Position numbers and translations under genes: made by a program. From positions 124,001 through 188,000 of the forward strand of contig NZ_AZGE01000002.1 in the NCBI RefSeq assembly GCF_001434465.1: a stretch of DNA of 64,000 nucleotides. Reading direction: 5' to 3'. Shown piece after piece: positions 9,146-17,369 of the stretch. This stretch comes from Limosilactobacillus oris DSM 4864. GTDB taxonomy: Bacteria; Bacillota; Bacilli; Lactobacillales; Lactobacillaceae. The notes below the pieces were generated by a model. The model was not told the DNA's origin, ran no database searches, and saw only the letters and a list, made by a program, of their open reading frames with translations. Every line of letters begins with the position of its first letter. Position 1 is the stretch's first letter.

Positions 9146-10984
9146 ATGTGGCGTTATCTTAAACGTGTATTAATTGGGAAACCATTGAAGACCCTGGATG
9201 AGGGGCAAACGCACCTGACGAAGTTCAAGGCGCTGGCTATGCTTTCGTCTGACGCGATTTCGTCAGTGGCATATGGTCCTGAGCAAATTACGACTGTCCT
9301 GGTAACACTCTCAGCGGCAGCGCTCTGGTACTCGGTACCGATTGCCGCAATTGTGCTAGTCTTGCTGCTGGCAATTACCCTTTCGTACCAGCAAATTATC
9401 CGGGCATACCCGAGCGGCGGTGGTGCTTACATTGTTGCCACCCAAAACTGGGGAAGCAATGGGGGACTGGTTGCCGGCGGTTCGCTGCTGGTCGATTATA
9501 TGCTGACCGTCGCGGTTTCCACGACCTCTGGGGTTGAGGCGATTACTTCCGCTGTGCCGGCCCTCTATAAATTTTCGATTCCGATTGCGATTATCATTGT
9601 CCTATTGATTATGTTCATGAACCTGCGGGGGATGAGCGAGAGCGCTAACTTCCTGACGGTGCCGGTCTACTTTTTCGTTATTATGATTTTTATCATGATT
9701 GTGTGGGGAATTTATAACGTGGCGACAGGCCACATTCATTACCAAGCCCCGGCTGACTATGGCACGCCGGTTGCTGGGATGAGCGTTGTCCTGTTTATCC
9801 GGGCTTTCTCTGCCGGTTCCTCATCGCTAACCGGGGTGGAAGCCGTTAGCAACGCGGTACCTAACTTCAATAAGCCTAAGGAAAAGAACGCTGCGACGAC
9901 CCTGGCAATTATGAGTGCTATCTTGGCCTTCTTCTTCATTGCCATTATCTTCTTCAGCTTCTTCATCGGGGTTGTGCCCAATGGCCGCACCACGGTTCTC
10001 TCCCAAATTGCCCTGGCGATTTTTGGTGGTCATGGGATGGGCTTTTACCTCTTGCAGCTGTCGACGGCCATGATTTTGGCGGTAGCTGCCAACACTGGTT
10101 TTTCAGCCTTTCCGATTTTGGCTTTTAACATGGCAAAGGATAAGTACATGCCCCATGCCTTTATGGACCGTGGGGACCGGCTAGGTTACTCGAACGGGAT
10201 TATTTCCCTGGCGGTCGGGGCCATTATCCTTATCTTGATTTTCCATGGGCAAACCAACAGCTTGATCCCCTTGTATGCTGTCGGGGTGTTCGTACCGTTC
10301 ACCCTCTCCCAGTCCGGAATGATTATTCACTGGTTCCGGAAGCGGGAAGGCTGGTGGGTTGGCAAAGCCTGCATTAACTTTGTCGGCGCGGTCATTTCCC
10401 TTTCGCTAGTAGCCTTCCTGTTCTGGCAGCACTTTGGCAATGTTTGGCCATACTTGATCATCATGCCACTGCTCCTTTATATGTTCCACAAGGTCCACAG
10501 CCACTACATCAAGGTGGCGGCCCAGTTGCGGGTAGCTGAAAAGACGAAGGTTCAGCTCCACGATTACGATGGGGCGACGGTGATCGTCCTGGTTGGTAAC
10601 GTCACCCGGGTGACCCGGGGGGCAATCAACTATGCACGGTCAATTGGGGACTACGTCATTGCCATGCATGTTTCCTTTGATGAAAATCCGGGCAAGGAAC
10701 ATAAGACGGCCAATGAATTTAAGGCCGAGTATCCGGATGTCCGGTTCGTGGATATTCATTCTTCCTACCGGTCAATTGCCAAGCCGACGTTACGCTTTGT
10801 TGATGTAATTGCCAAGCGGGCGGAAGCGCGGAACTACTCGACAACTGTCTTGGTACCGCAGTTTATCCCTAAGCACCCTTGGCAACTAGCGCTGCATAAC
10901 CAGACCAGTGTCCGGTTGCGTGCGCTGCTGAACTCACGGGAAAACATTATCGTGGCCAGCTATAACTACCACCTTCACGAGTAA
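9146..10984 (+). CDS. kimA: KimA-type potassium importer (APC/KUP superfamily permease)
   Basis: A 612-residue membrane protein resembling B. subtilis KimA (YdaO), a high-affinity K+/H+ symporter inhibited by c-di-AMP. The N-terminus (WRYLKRVLIGKPLKTLDEGQTHLTKFKALAMLSSDAISSVAYGPEQI) is the family signature. About 12 hydrophobic helices cover residues 45-450, and a soluble C-terminal domain of about 150 residues includes VIVLVGNVTRVTRGAINYARS, where the family binds c-di-AMP. The ATG follows AGGAGGA. The small membrane gene starts 13 bases downstream. A generic amino-acid permease is a less likely reading. Confidence 0.85.
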   Translation: MWRYLKRVLIGKPLKTLDEGQTHLTKFKALAMLSSDAISSVAYGPEQITTVLVTLSAAALWYSVPIAAIVLVLLLAITLSYQQIIRAYPSGGGAYIVATQNWGSNGGLVAGGSLLVDYMLTVAVSTTSGVEAITSAVPALYKFSIPIAIIIVLLIMFMNLRGMSESANFLTVPVYFFVIMIFIMIVWGIYNVATGHIHYQAPADYGTPVAGMSVVLFIRAFSAGSSSLTGVEAVSNAVPNFNKPKEKNAATTLAIMSAILAFFFIAIIFFSFFIGVVPNGRTTVLSQIALAIFGGHGMGFYLLQLSTAMILAVAANTGFSAFPILAFNMAKDKYMPHAFMDRGDRLGYSNGIISLAVGAIILILIFHGQTNSLIPLYAVGVFVPFTLSQSGMIIHWFRKREGWWVGKACINFVGAVISLSLVAFLFWQHFGNVWPYLIIMPLLLYMFHKVHSHYIKVAAQLRVAEKTKVQLHDYDGATVIVLVGNVTRVTRGAINYARSIGDYVIAMHVSFDENPGKEHKTANEFKAEYPDVRFVDIHSSYRSIAKPTLRFVDVIAKRAEARNYSTTVLVPQFIPKHPWQLALHNQTSVRLRALLNSRENIIVASYNYHLHE

Positions 10985-10997
10985 CGGGGTGTTATAA

Positions 10998-11258
10998 ATG
11001 TCAAAACGACAGATTTTAATTGGCGGTGCATTTGCCATCGGCCTGTTCCTAATGGCGGGCTATACAATTGATAACCGGGGCTTCCATTCGGGAATCTACG
11101 GAATCCTCGGCAGCATTTTACTTGTGATAGCGTACCTGGGAGCGTTTTGGCCCCAAATCAAGGCCGGCGACCGTCACGCTCGCCGGCTTGCCTGCTGGTT
11201 GGCGGCTTTGCTGGGCCTGATAATTATCTTGGATATTGCAGAAGCATTACTTGCATAA
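10998..11258 (+). CDS. Small membrane protein of unknown function
   Basis: An 86-residue protein with three predicted membrane segments (about residues 5-21, 31-51 and 63-84) separated by short loops; the second loop is basic (KAGDRHARR). I do not recognise a family. A weak GGGGTG ribosome-binding site precedes the ATG. It lies 13 bases after the KimA-type transporter gene and shares its terminator, so co-transcription is likely and an accessory role is possible but unproven. Confidence 0.7.
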   Translation: MSKRQILIGGAFAIGLFLMAGYTIDNRGFHSGIYGILGSILLVIAYLGAFWPQIKAGDRHARRLACWLAALLGLIIILDIAEALLA

Positions 11259-11285
11259 AAAGCGGTGTGCACTCATAAAATTAGG

Positions 11286-11325
11286 AAACGTCCCAAATTG
11301 GCTGTTGAGCTAATTTGGGACGTTT
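11286..11325. terminator. Bidirectional terminator between convergent genes
   Basis: AAACGTCCCAAATT (11286-11299) pairs perfectly with AATTTGGGACGTTT (11312-11325). Confidence 0.85.
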
Positions 11326-11343
11326 GGTGTATCTCATGTAAAT

Positions 11344-11988
11344 TTATTCAGCAGGATTATATGGGATTTCGTGAAAATGACTGCCCATTTTTTGAATCTC
11401 TAATTGGTGGTTAAAACGGTTTTGTAGCTGGGCAATTGTGTCATCGGCCGTAGCTTCGTTGATAAAAACGTTTGTGGTGACGTTGACACCATAATCTTCA
11501 TTGCTGACGGCTAGCTGGTGCTCTTTGAGGTAGTAGAGGAGGGCATCATGCTGGCGATAGCTGACAGTGATAGCGATTTGCAGCTGTTTGATTCGCTGGA
11601 CGACTCCTGCGCGGTGGACGGCTTCGGTAGTAACGTTGCTGTATGCACGGATGAGGCCGCCCGCCCCCAGCTTGATGCCGCCGAAGTAGCGGGTGACAAC
11701 GGCGACGACATTATGGAGCTTCGCCATCTGCAGCGACTCCAGGATAGGGACCCCTGCCGTCCCACTCGGTTCCCCATTGTCACTCTCCCGCTGAACCTGG
11801 TCCTGGTCCCCAACGAGGTATACAAAGCAGTTGTGATTGGCCTTTCGGTTGGCTGCCTGTACTTCCTTGATGAAGTTCTGGGCGTCTTCTTCACTGCTGA
11901 TCCGCTGGAGTGAGCAGATAAAGCGAGATTTTTTGATTACTAGCTCGGTTTGGCTAGCGTTGGCAATGGTTAAAAAGGGTGTTGTCAT
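11344..11988 (-). CDS. YigZ/IMPACT family protein
   Basis: A 214-residue cytosolic protein. The N-terminal UPF0029 (IMPACT) domain shows KKSRFICSLQRISSEEDAQNFI and the hallmark DNGEPSGTAGVPILESL, followed by VVTRYFGGIKLGAGGLIRAYS; the C-terminal part is the DUF1949-like fold. B. subtilis YvyE is the homologue and is also encoded next to the comF locus, matching the divergent comFA here. Biochemical role is not settled; eukaryotic IMPACT regulates Gcn2 and bacterial members have been linked to ribosome or peptidase functions. It starts at the first ATG (MTTPFLTIANA). Confidence 0.88.
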   Translation of the reverse strand: MTTPFLTIANASQTELVIKKSRFICSLQRISSEEDAQNFIKEVQAANRKANHNCFVYLVGDQDQVQRESDNGEPSGTAGVPILESLQMAKLHNVVAVVTRYFGGIKLGAGGLIRAYSNVTTEAVHRAGVVQRIKQLQIAITVSYRQHDALLYYLKEHQLAVSNEDYGVNVTTNVFINEATADDTIAQLQNRFNHQLEIQKMGSHFHEIPYNPAE

Positions 11989-12054
11989 AATTTAAACTTC
12001 TTTCGTGAAAAAATATGGTTTATGCGTATTTAAATAGTGAAGGGGGGCATTGAG

Positions 12055-13383
12055 ATGCTGGAAGATTATTATGGCCGCCGGGTCCTGGTGGGACGAGATG
12101 AAATAGTGCCCGCACACGTTCAGACCCTACCGACAATCACGGTTCAAACAAGAGAAATCATCTGTCACCGGTGCGGTCAGCGGACTCCTAAGCTGGTTGC
12201 AGCACTTCCTAATAACGAGTATTACTGTCCCCACTGTATTAACCTGGGGCGAGTTTCAACACTATGCAAATTTTATCATGTTCCGGAGCCAAATCAATTT
12301 ACGATTAGTCAGCCGGTCCTGACCTGGCGCGGTCGGCTGTCGCCATTACAAGTTACGGCTGCACAGCGTGTCACTGCTGGTATGGTGGCCCACCAGCGCC
12401 AGCTCCTCTGGGCGGTCACCGGTGCCGGCAAGACGGAAATGATTTTCCAGGGAGTGGCTGCCTGTTTGGCACGGGGAGAACGGCTTGCAATCGCCTCACC
12501 CCGGGTCGACGTCTGCTTAGAGCTCTATCCCCGTTTGCAGGCGGCCTTCACTAATACGGAAATGGCTCTTCTGCATGGCCGGCAGTCACAACCGTACCGC
12601 TATGCACAATTAACGGTGTGTACGACTCACCAGCTGTTACGGTTTTACCATGCCTTTGACAACTTGATCATTGATGAGGTTGATGCCTTTCCGTATGCTG
12701 CTAATCCGGTTCTTTTTTATGCTAGTCAACAGACAAGTAAAACGCAGGGGGGTCAGCTTTTTTTGACCGCTACTCCGGGTGAATACTTGCTCAACGAGGT
12801 CCGGCACCGCCGCTTGCAAGTGACCTACCTGCCCTTACGCTATCATGGCCACCTCCTGCCTGAAATCAGGTGTCACCTTGCCCGGCATTGGCGACGACAA
12901 GTTCAAAGGGGGAGGTTGCCGACAGAGATGTGGCGGCGATTGCAGACCAGTTTACACCAGGGGCACCGTTTCCTGCTTTTCGTGCCCCACGTTGCTGACC
13001 TGACGACCGTAGCCCGGGCTTGCACTCGTCACTTCCCTGCCACGAGCTTCACAACTGTCCATGCGCAGGATCCAGAGAGGCTGGAGAAAGTGCAGGGGAT
13101 GCGTGACCAGCGGTATAGTTTTTTAATTACAACGTCGATTTTAGAACGCGGAGTGACCTTTCCAGAAATTGATGTTTTTGTACTCGGGGCCGATGATGAT
13201 ATCTTTTCGAGCGCGGCCCTTGTCCAGATTGCTGGTCGGGCGGGCCGGTCTGCCAGTCGGCCCGGTGGTCACGTTGACTTTTGGCTGACTGCCCGTTGCC
13301 GGCGGGTTAGCAGGGCCATGCGGCAGATTCGGTATATGAATCAGAAGGGGCGGTGCTGTCAGCGTGAACTGTCTGCTATGTAA
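12055..13383 (+). CDS. comFA: ComFA, competence DNA-uptake helicase
   Basis: A DEAD-box-like ATPase that drives single-stranded DNA import through ComEC during transformation, at the inner face of the membrane. The 442-residue protein has an N-terminal zinc-binding region (CHRCGQ ... YYCPHC), Walker A AVTGAGKTEM, a DEVD box (IIDEVDAFPY), TATPGE motif III, and C-terminal motifs ILERGVTFPEIDVFVLGAD and QIAGRAGRS. A GTG at 12037 is in frame, but AAGGGGGGC lies between it and the ATG at 12055, which is chosen. comFC overlaps its 3' end by 20 bases. No disruption is seen, so the late competence gene looks functional. Confidence 0.93.
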   Translation: MLEDYYGRRVLVGRDEIVPAHVQTLPTITVQTREIICHRCGQRTPKLVAALPNNEYYCPHCINLGRVSTLCKFYHVPEPNQFTISQPVLTWRGRLSPLQVTAAQRVTAGMVAHQRQLLWAVTGAGKTEMIFQGVAACLARGERLAIASPRVDVCLELYPRLQAAFTNTEMALLHGRQSQPYRYAQLTVCTTHQLLRFYHAFDNLIIDEVDAFPYAANPVLFYASQQTSKTQGGQLFLTATPGEYLLNEVRHRRLQVTYLPLRYHGHLLPEIRCHLARHWRRQVQRGRLPTEMWRRLQTSLHQGHRFLLFVPHVADLTTVARACTRHFPATSFTTVHAQDPERLEKVQGMRDQRYSFLITTSILERGVTFPEIDVFVLGADDDIFSSAALVQIAGRAGRSASRPGGHVDFWLTARCRRVSRAMRQIRYMNQKGRCCQRELSAM

Positions 13384-14044
13384 CGGCCCAGTCGCTGCCA
13401 AGTTAACGATTCGGGAGCTCATTTGGCCCGGGCGCTTAGTTATGCCGGTAGTTTGTCCGAAGTGCCGCCAACAATTTATGCCTCTTGAGGGCGAACAACG
13501 TTGTCCCGCCTGTTGCCGTCTGCAGGATACTTCCCAGCTCTGCCCAGAGTGCCGCTGCTGGCGCCAAATGTATTCCTGGAAGCTAACTCACCAGGCCCTG
13601 TACTGTTATAATACGGCGATGAAGGAGTTTATGCACCAGTATAAATTTGCCGGGGACTACCGTCTTCGGGCTGTCTTTGCAGCTGAATTCACGGCAGCAA
13701 TTCGTCAGAAGCGCGCAGAGGTCGTGGTGCCAATTCCCGTTACCCAGGCCACCATGGCGACCAGGGGATTTAACCAGGTTACAGGGTTGCTTGGCGGTGT
13801 TAAGTTAACGCCGTGTTTCCAGCACCGGACACTAGAAAAGACCGCCCAGTCTCACAAGAGCCGCCGGGAACGTCTCCAGACACCCCAGCCGGTTGCCCTT
13901 AGCGGTCCGGCAGCTGATCTGGCTGGGAAACGGGTCTTATTAGTCGATGATGTTTACACGACCGGGCGCACTCTCTACCACGCCGCAGACTTACTCTATC
14001 AGGCTGGGGCAGCTAATGTTATAAGTATTTCTTTAGCCCGTTAA
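13364..14044 (+). CDS. comFC: ComFC, competence-associated phosphoribosyltransferase-like protein
   Basis: A 226-residue protein needed for full transformation in several Firmicutes. It has N-terminal zinc-ribbon pairs (CLLC, CPKC, CPAC, CPEC within the first 70 residues) and a C-terminal type I PRTase fold with the PRPP loop VLLVDDVYTTGRTL (about residues 190-203) and VVPIPVTQATMATRGFNQ. It starts at GTG 13364 inside comFA, which places the first CxxC at the N-terminus as in homologues; translational coupling is likely. All motifs are intact. Confidence 0.93.
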   Translation: MNCLLCNGPVAAKLTIRELIWPGRLVMPVVCPKCRQQFMPLEGEQRCPACCRLQDTSQLCPECRCWRQMYSWKLTHQALYCYNTAMKEFMHQYKFAGDYRLRAVFAAEFTAAIRQKRAEVVVPIPVTQATMATRGFNQVTGLLGGVKLTPCFQHRTLEKTAQSHKSRRERLQTPQPVALSGPAADLAGKRVLLVDDVYTTGRTLYHAADLLYQAGAANVISISLAR

Positions 14045-14071
14045 ATTACTTTAAATGATTTGTGAATAAAT

Positions 14072-14100
14072 TTGTGAATTAATGATAAGTACACTATAAT
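14072..14100 (+). promoter_or_regulatory. hpf promoter
   Basis: TTGTGA (14072-14077), a 17-base spacer and a consensus TATAAT (14095-14100), giving a transcript start near 14107. Confidence 0.8.
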
Positions 14101-14122
14101 ATAAGTAGGATATGAGAAGAGT

Positions 14123-14159
14123 GGTCCTTCTGATATCAGAACAAGCGATTGCTTGGACT
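14123..14159 (+). other. Structured hpf leader, possible three-way junction
   Basis: GGTCC (14123-14127) can pair with GGACT (14155-14159) and encloses two perfect hairpins side by side: the 14-base palindrome TTCTGATATCAGAA (14128-14141) and CAAGC-GATT-GCTTG (14142-14155). The single G at 14155 is shared. The structure ends just before the AAAGGAGAG ribosome-binding site. Confidence 0.5.
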
Positions 14160-14176
14160 GAAAGGAGAGAAGTACA

Positions 14177-14716
14177 ATGTTAAAGTTCAATATTCGTGGT
14201 GAAAATGTTGAAGTTACTGACGCAATTCGGGACTACGTGGTGAAGCGGATTAGCAAGCTGCAAAAGTTCTTCGAAGATAGCGTCGAAGCAACTGCCCACG
14301 TGAACTTGAAGGTTTATCCAAACCGTACTTACAAGGTTGAAGTTACTATTCCGCTCCCGTACTTAACATTGCGGGCTGAAGAAACCTCTAATGATATGTA
14401 TGGCAGTGTTGACTTGGTAACCGACAAGCTGGAACGCCAAATCCGGAAGTACAAGACCAAGGTTAACCGGAAGTCCCGTGAAAAGGGCCTGAAGAACCTT
14501 GAATTCGTTCCTTCAGATGATGACTCTGCAAGTGATGAATTAAAGATTGTCCGGACCAAGCAAGTCTCACTCAAGCCGATGGACCCTGAAGAAGCGGTTC
14601 TGCAAATGGATATGCTGGGTCATGACTTCTTCGTTTTCCAAGACGCTGAGACCAATGGGACGAGTATCGTTTACCGTCGTCGCGACGGCCGGTACGGTTT
14701 GATTGAAGCAGAATAA
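14177..14716 (+). CDS. hpf: Long ribosome hibernation-promoting factor HPF
   Basis: Binds the 30S decoding region and dimerises 70S ribosomes into inactive 100S particles in slow growth or stress. The 179-residue length is that of the long form: an N-terminal S30AE domain (about 1-100, LKFNIRGENVEVTDAIRDYVVKRISKLQKFF) joined by a charged linker (about 105-125) to a C-terminal dimerisation domain (VLQMDMLGHDFFVFQDAETNGTSIVYRRRDGRYGLIEAE). It starts at ATG 14177 with AAAGGAGAG 8 bases upstream. It stands between comFC and secA as in other lactobacilli, with its own promoter and terminator. Confidence 0.96.
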   Translation: MLKFNIRGENVEVTDAIRDYVVKRISKLQKFFEDSVEATAHVNLKVYPNRTYKVEVTIPLPYLTLRAEETSNDMYGSVDLVTDKLERQIRKYKTKVNRKSREKGLKNLEFVPSDDDSASDELKIVRTKQVSLKPMDPEEAVLQMDMLGHDFFVFQDAETNGTSIVYRRRDGRYGLIEAE

Positions 14717-14748
14717 ATCATGTCCGGTGAGGATACTCATTGGTAATT

Positions 14749-14786
14749 GCCTCTAGGATTCGGGTGCCGAGTTCTAGGGGCTTTTT
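14749..14786 (+). terminator. Intrinsic terminator after hpf
   Basis: GCCTCTAGGA pairs with TTCTAGGGGC, followed by TTTTTG. Confidence 0.8.
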
Positions 14787-14801
14787 GTCTAGTGCAATTG
14801 G

Positions 14802-14830
14802 TTTTCAATCGCCCGCCAACGTGGTAAAAT
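14802..14830 (+). promoter_or_regulatory. Possible secA promoter
   Basis: TTTTCA (14802-14807), 17-base spacer, TAAAAT (14825-14830). The -35 is weak. Confidence 0.45.
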
Positions 14831-14857
14831 GTTACAGTTAGAATTAAAAATATAATT

Positions 14858-14892
14858 GGCTTGAGTAGTACCTTTTATTCAGAACTCAAGCC
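14858..14892 (+). other. secA leader hairpin
   Basis: GGCTTGAGT (14858-14866) pairs perfectly with ACTCAAGCC (14884-14892) around a 17-base loop. It is followed by TGAATTAGGAAGG, the secA ribosome-binding region, rather than by a T tract, so it may shape translation more than termination. Confidence 0.5.
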
Positions 14893-14913
14893 TGAATTAG
14901 GAAGGACGCTTTT

Positions 14914-17277
14914 ATGGCCAACATTTTAAAAAAATGGATTGAAAGCGATCGTCGTGAATTGCGGCGGATTAATAAAATAGCTGATAAGGTTGAGTCTTAT
15001 GCTAAGGCGATGGAAGAGCTCAGCGATGACCAACTGAAGGCAAAGACGGACGAGTTTCGTCAGCGTTACCAAAAGGGGGAATCACTAGACGCACTCCTAC
15101 CGGAGGCCTTTGCGGTTGCCCGGGAAGGCGCTAAGCGGGTTCTCGGTCTGTACCCATTTCACGTTCAAATCATGGGGGGGATTGTCCTCCATGAGGGGAA
15201 CATTGCCGAAATGAAAACCGGTGAAGGGAAGACCCTGACCGCGACGATGCCGGTATACCTAAATGCCATCTCCGGGAAAGGGGTTCACGTTATTACGGTG
15301 AACGAGTATCTTTCCAAGCGGGATGCCACTGAAATGGGGCAGTTATACAACTGGCTCGGTTGCAGTGTTGGCATCAACAACTCCGAAATGAGCCCTGACG
15401 AAAAGCGCCAGGCTTACCAGGCGGATATTATGTATTCCACCAACAGTGAAATTGGTTTTGACTATCTGCGGGATAACATGGCGGTCTACAAGGAAGATCA
15501 GGTTCAGCGGGGCCTGAACTACGCCATCGTCGACGAGGTGGACTCGATTTTGATTGATGAAGCCCGGACGCCGTTGATTATTTCCGGGCCAGGAACGGGA
15601 ACTTCAAAGCTGTACAAGCAGACCGACCGCTTCGTTAAGCAGCTCAAGAACGAAGTCGATTACAAGATTGACCTGGAATCTAAGACGGTTTCACTGACTG
15701 ACGAGGGGATTAAAAAGGCAGAAAAATACTTTAACCTGAAAAACCTTTATGATCCTGAAAATACGGCCTTGACCCACCACCTTGACCAGGCACTGCGGGC
15801 TAACTACATCATGCTTCTGGATAAGGACTACGTGGTTTCTGACGGTGAAGTGCTGATCGTTGACTCCTTTACCGGACGGGTTATGCAGGGCCGGCGGTTC
15901 TCTGACGGCCTCCACCAGGCAATCGAAGCCAAGGAAGGGGTCAAGATCCAAGAAGAAAACAAGACGATGGCCAACATTACCTACCAGAACTTGTTCCGGA
16001 TGTACAGCAAGCTGGCCGGGATGACCGGGACTGCTAAGACGGAACAGGAAGAATTCCGGGAAATTTACAACATGGAGACCATCACGATCCCAACTAACCG
16101 ACCAGTTGCACGGAAGGATGAACCAGACCTCCTTTACCCAACCCTACAAAGCAAGTTTGCGGCCGTGGTCAAGCGGATCAAGAGCTTGCACGCCAAGGGA
16201 CAGCCAATCCTGGTTGGGACCGTGGCGGTGGAAACGTCTGAATACCTTTCCCACCTGTTGGACCAGGAACACATCCCGCACGTGGTTTTGAACGCCAAGA
16301 ACCACGCTAAGGAAGCCGACATTATCAAGAACGCCGGCCAGCGGGGGGCAGTAACGATTGCCACCAACATGGCCGGTCGGGGGACCGATATTAAATTGGG
16401 CCCTGGTGTGCGGGAACTCGGTGGCCTAGCTGTTATTGGGACTGAACGACACGAGTCGCGGCGGATTGATAACCAGCTCCGGGGCCGGTCTGGTCGGCAG
16501 GGTGACCCGGGCTTATCCCAATTCTACCTTTCCCTTGAGGATGACCTGATGAAGCGGTTTGGTGGCGAACGAATCAAGGCTTTCCTTGACCGGATGAAGG
16601 TTCAGGGGGAGGATGCCGTAATCAAGAGTCGTTTCCTAACCCGGCAAGTTGAGTCGGCTCAGAAGCGGGTTGAAGGGAACAACTATGACTCCCGGAAGAA
16701 CGTGCTTCAGTACGATGATGTAATGCGTGAGCAACGGGAAATCATCTACAAGGAGCGGCAACAGATCATTACGGAAGGCAAGTCCTTGAAGTGGGTCCTG
16801 ATGCCGATCTTTAAGCGGACCATCCAACGAGAGGTGGAACAGCATACCCTAGGTGATGAAAAGGTTTGGGACCTGCAAGGAATCGTTGACTTTGCCGAAG
16901 AAGTGCTGGTTAAGCCAGACACTGTTTCCGTGAAGGACCTCCAAGGCAAGTCACAGGATGAGATGGTTGACTTCCTGATGAGCTTTGCCGAAAAGGTTTA
17001 CGATGAAAAGAAGCAGATTTTGACTGACCCGTCCCAGATACTGGAATTTGAAAAGGTCGTTCTCCTGCGGGTGGTTGATTCGCACTGGACCGATCACATC
17101 GACATCATGGACCAGTTCCGGCAGTCTGTCGGCCTCCGGGGGTACGGTCAGCTGAACCCGTTGGTGGAATACCAAACGGCGGGCTACCACATGTTTGAGC
17201 AGATGGTGGCTGATATTGAATACGAAACTACCCGCTTATTTATGAAGTCTGAAATTCGGCAAAACGTTACCCGCTAA
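14914..17277 (+). CDS. secA: Preprotein translocase ATPase SecA
   Basis: The motor that pushes preproteins through SecYEG at the membrane. The 787-residue protein has NBD1 with [14 protein letters not shown] (Walker A), a DEVD box ([21 protein letters not shown]), the preprotein cross-linking region, NBD2 with [13 protein letters not shown] and [13 protein letters not shown], and the helical scaffold ending with [27 protein letters not shown]. It lacks the C-terminal CxCxSGx8C-H/C zinc finger that many SecA proteins carry, as is common in lactobacilli. The ATG is 9 bases after GGAAGG. prfB follows after 92 bases. Confidence 0.98.
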   Translation: MANILKKWIESDRRELRRINKIADKVESYAKAMEELSDDQLKAKTDEFRQRYQKGESLDALLPEAFAVAREGAKRVLGLYPFHVQIMGGIVLHEGNIAEMKTGEGKTLTATMPVYLNAISGKGVHVITVNEYLSKRDATEMGQLYNWLGCSVGINNSEMSPDEKRQAYQADIMYSTNSEIGFDYLRDNMAVYKEDQVQRGLNYAIVDEVDSILIDEARTPLIISGPGTGTSKLYKQTDRFVKQLKNEVDYKIDLESKTVSLTDEGIKKAEKYFNLKNLYDPENTALTHHLDQALRANYIMLLDKDYVVSDGEVLIVDSFTGRVMQGRRFSDGLHQAIEAKEGVKIQEENKTMANITYQNLFRMYSKLAGMTGTAKTEQEEFREIYNMETITIPTNRPVARKDEPDLLYPTLQSKFAAVVKRIKSLHAKGQPILVGTVAVETSEYLSHLLDQEHIPHVVLNAKNHAKEADIIKNAGQRGAVTIATNMAGRGTDIKLGPGVRELGGLAVIGTERHESRRIDNQLRGRSGRQGDPGLSQFYLSLEDDLMKRFGGERIKAFLDRMKVQGEDAVIKSRFLTRQVESAQKRVEGNNYDSRKNVLQYDDVMREQREIIYKERQQIITEGKSLKWVLMPIFKRTIQREVEQHTLGDEKVWDLQGIVDFAEEVLVKPDTVSVKDLQGKSQDEMVDFLMSFAEKVYDEKKQILTDPSQILEFEKVVLLRVVDSHWTDHIDIMDQFRQSVGLRGYGQLNPLVEYQTAGYHMFEQMVADIEYETTRLFMKSEIRQNVTR

Positions 17278-17306
17278 GCGTGGCAACTAAGAACATTACT
17301 ACAAGG

Positions 17307-17345
17307 TACGGCAGTTCGGTGACCCATGGCGGTACCACTGCCGTA
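17307..17345 (+). other. Hairpin between secA and prfB
   Basis: TACGGCAGT (17307-17315) pairs perfectly with ACTGCCGTA (17337-17345). The following TGTTTG is only weakly T-rich. It may be a partial terminator of secA or a prfB leader element. Confidence 0.5.
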
Positions 17346-17369
17346 TGTTTGTAACTGGAGGAATTGTTG

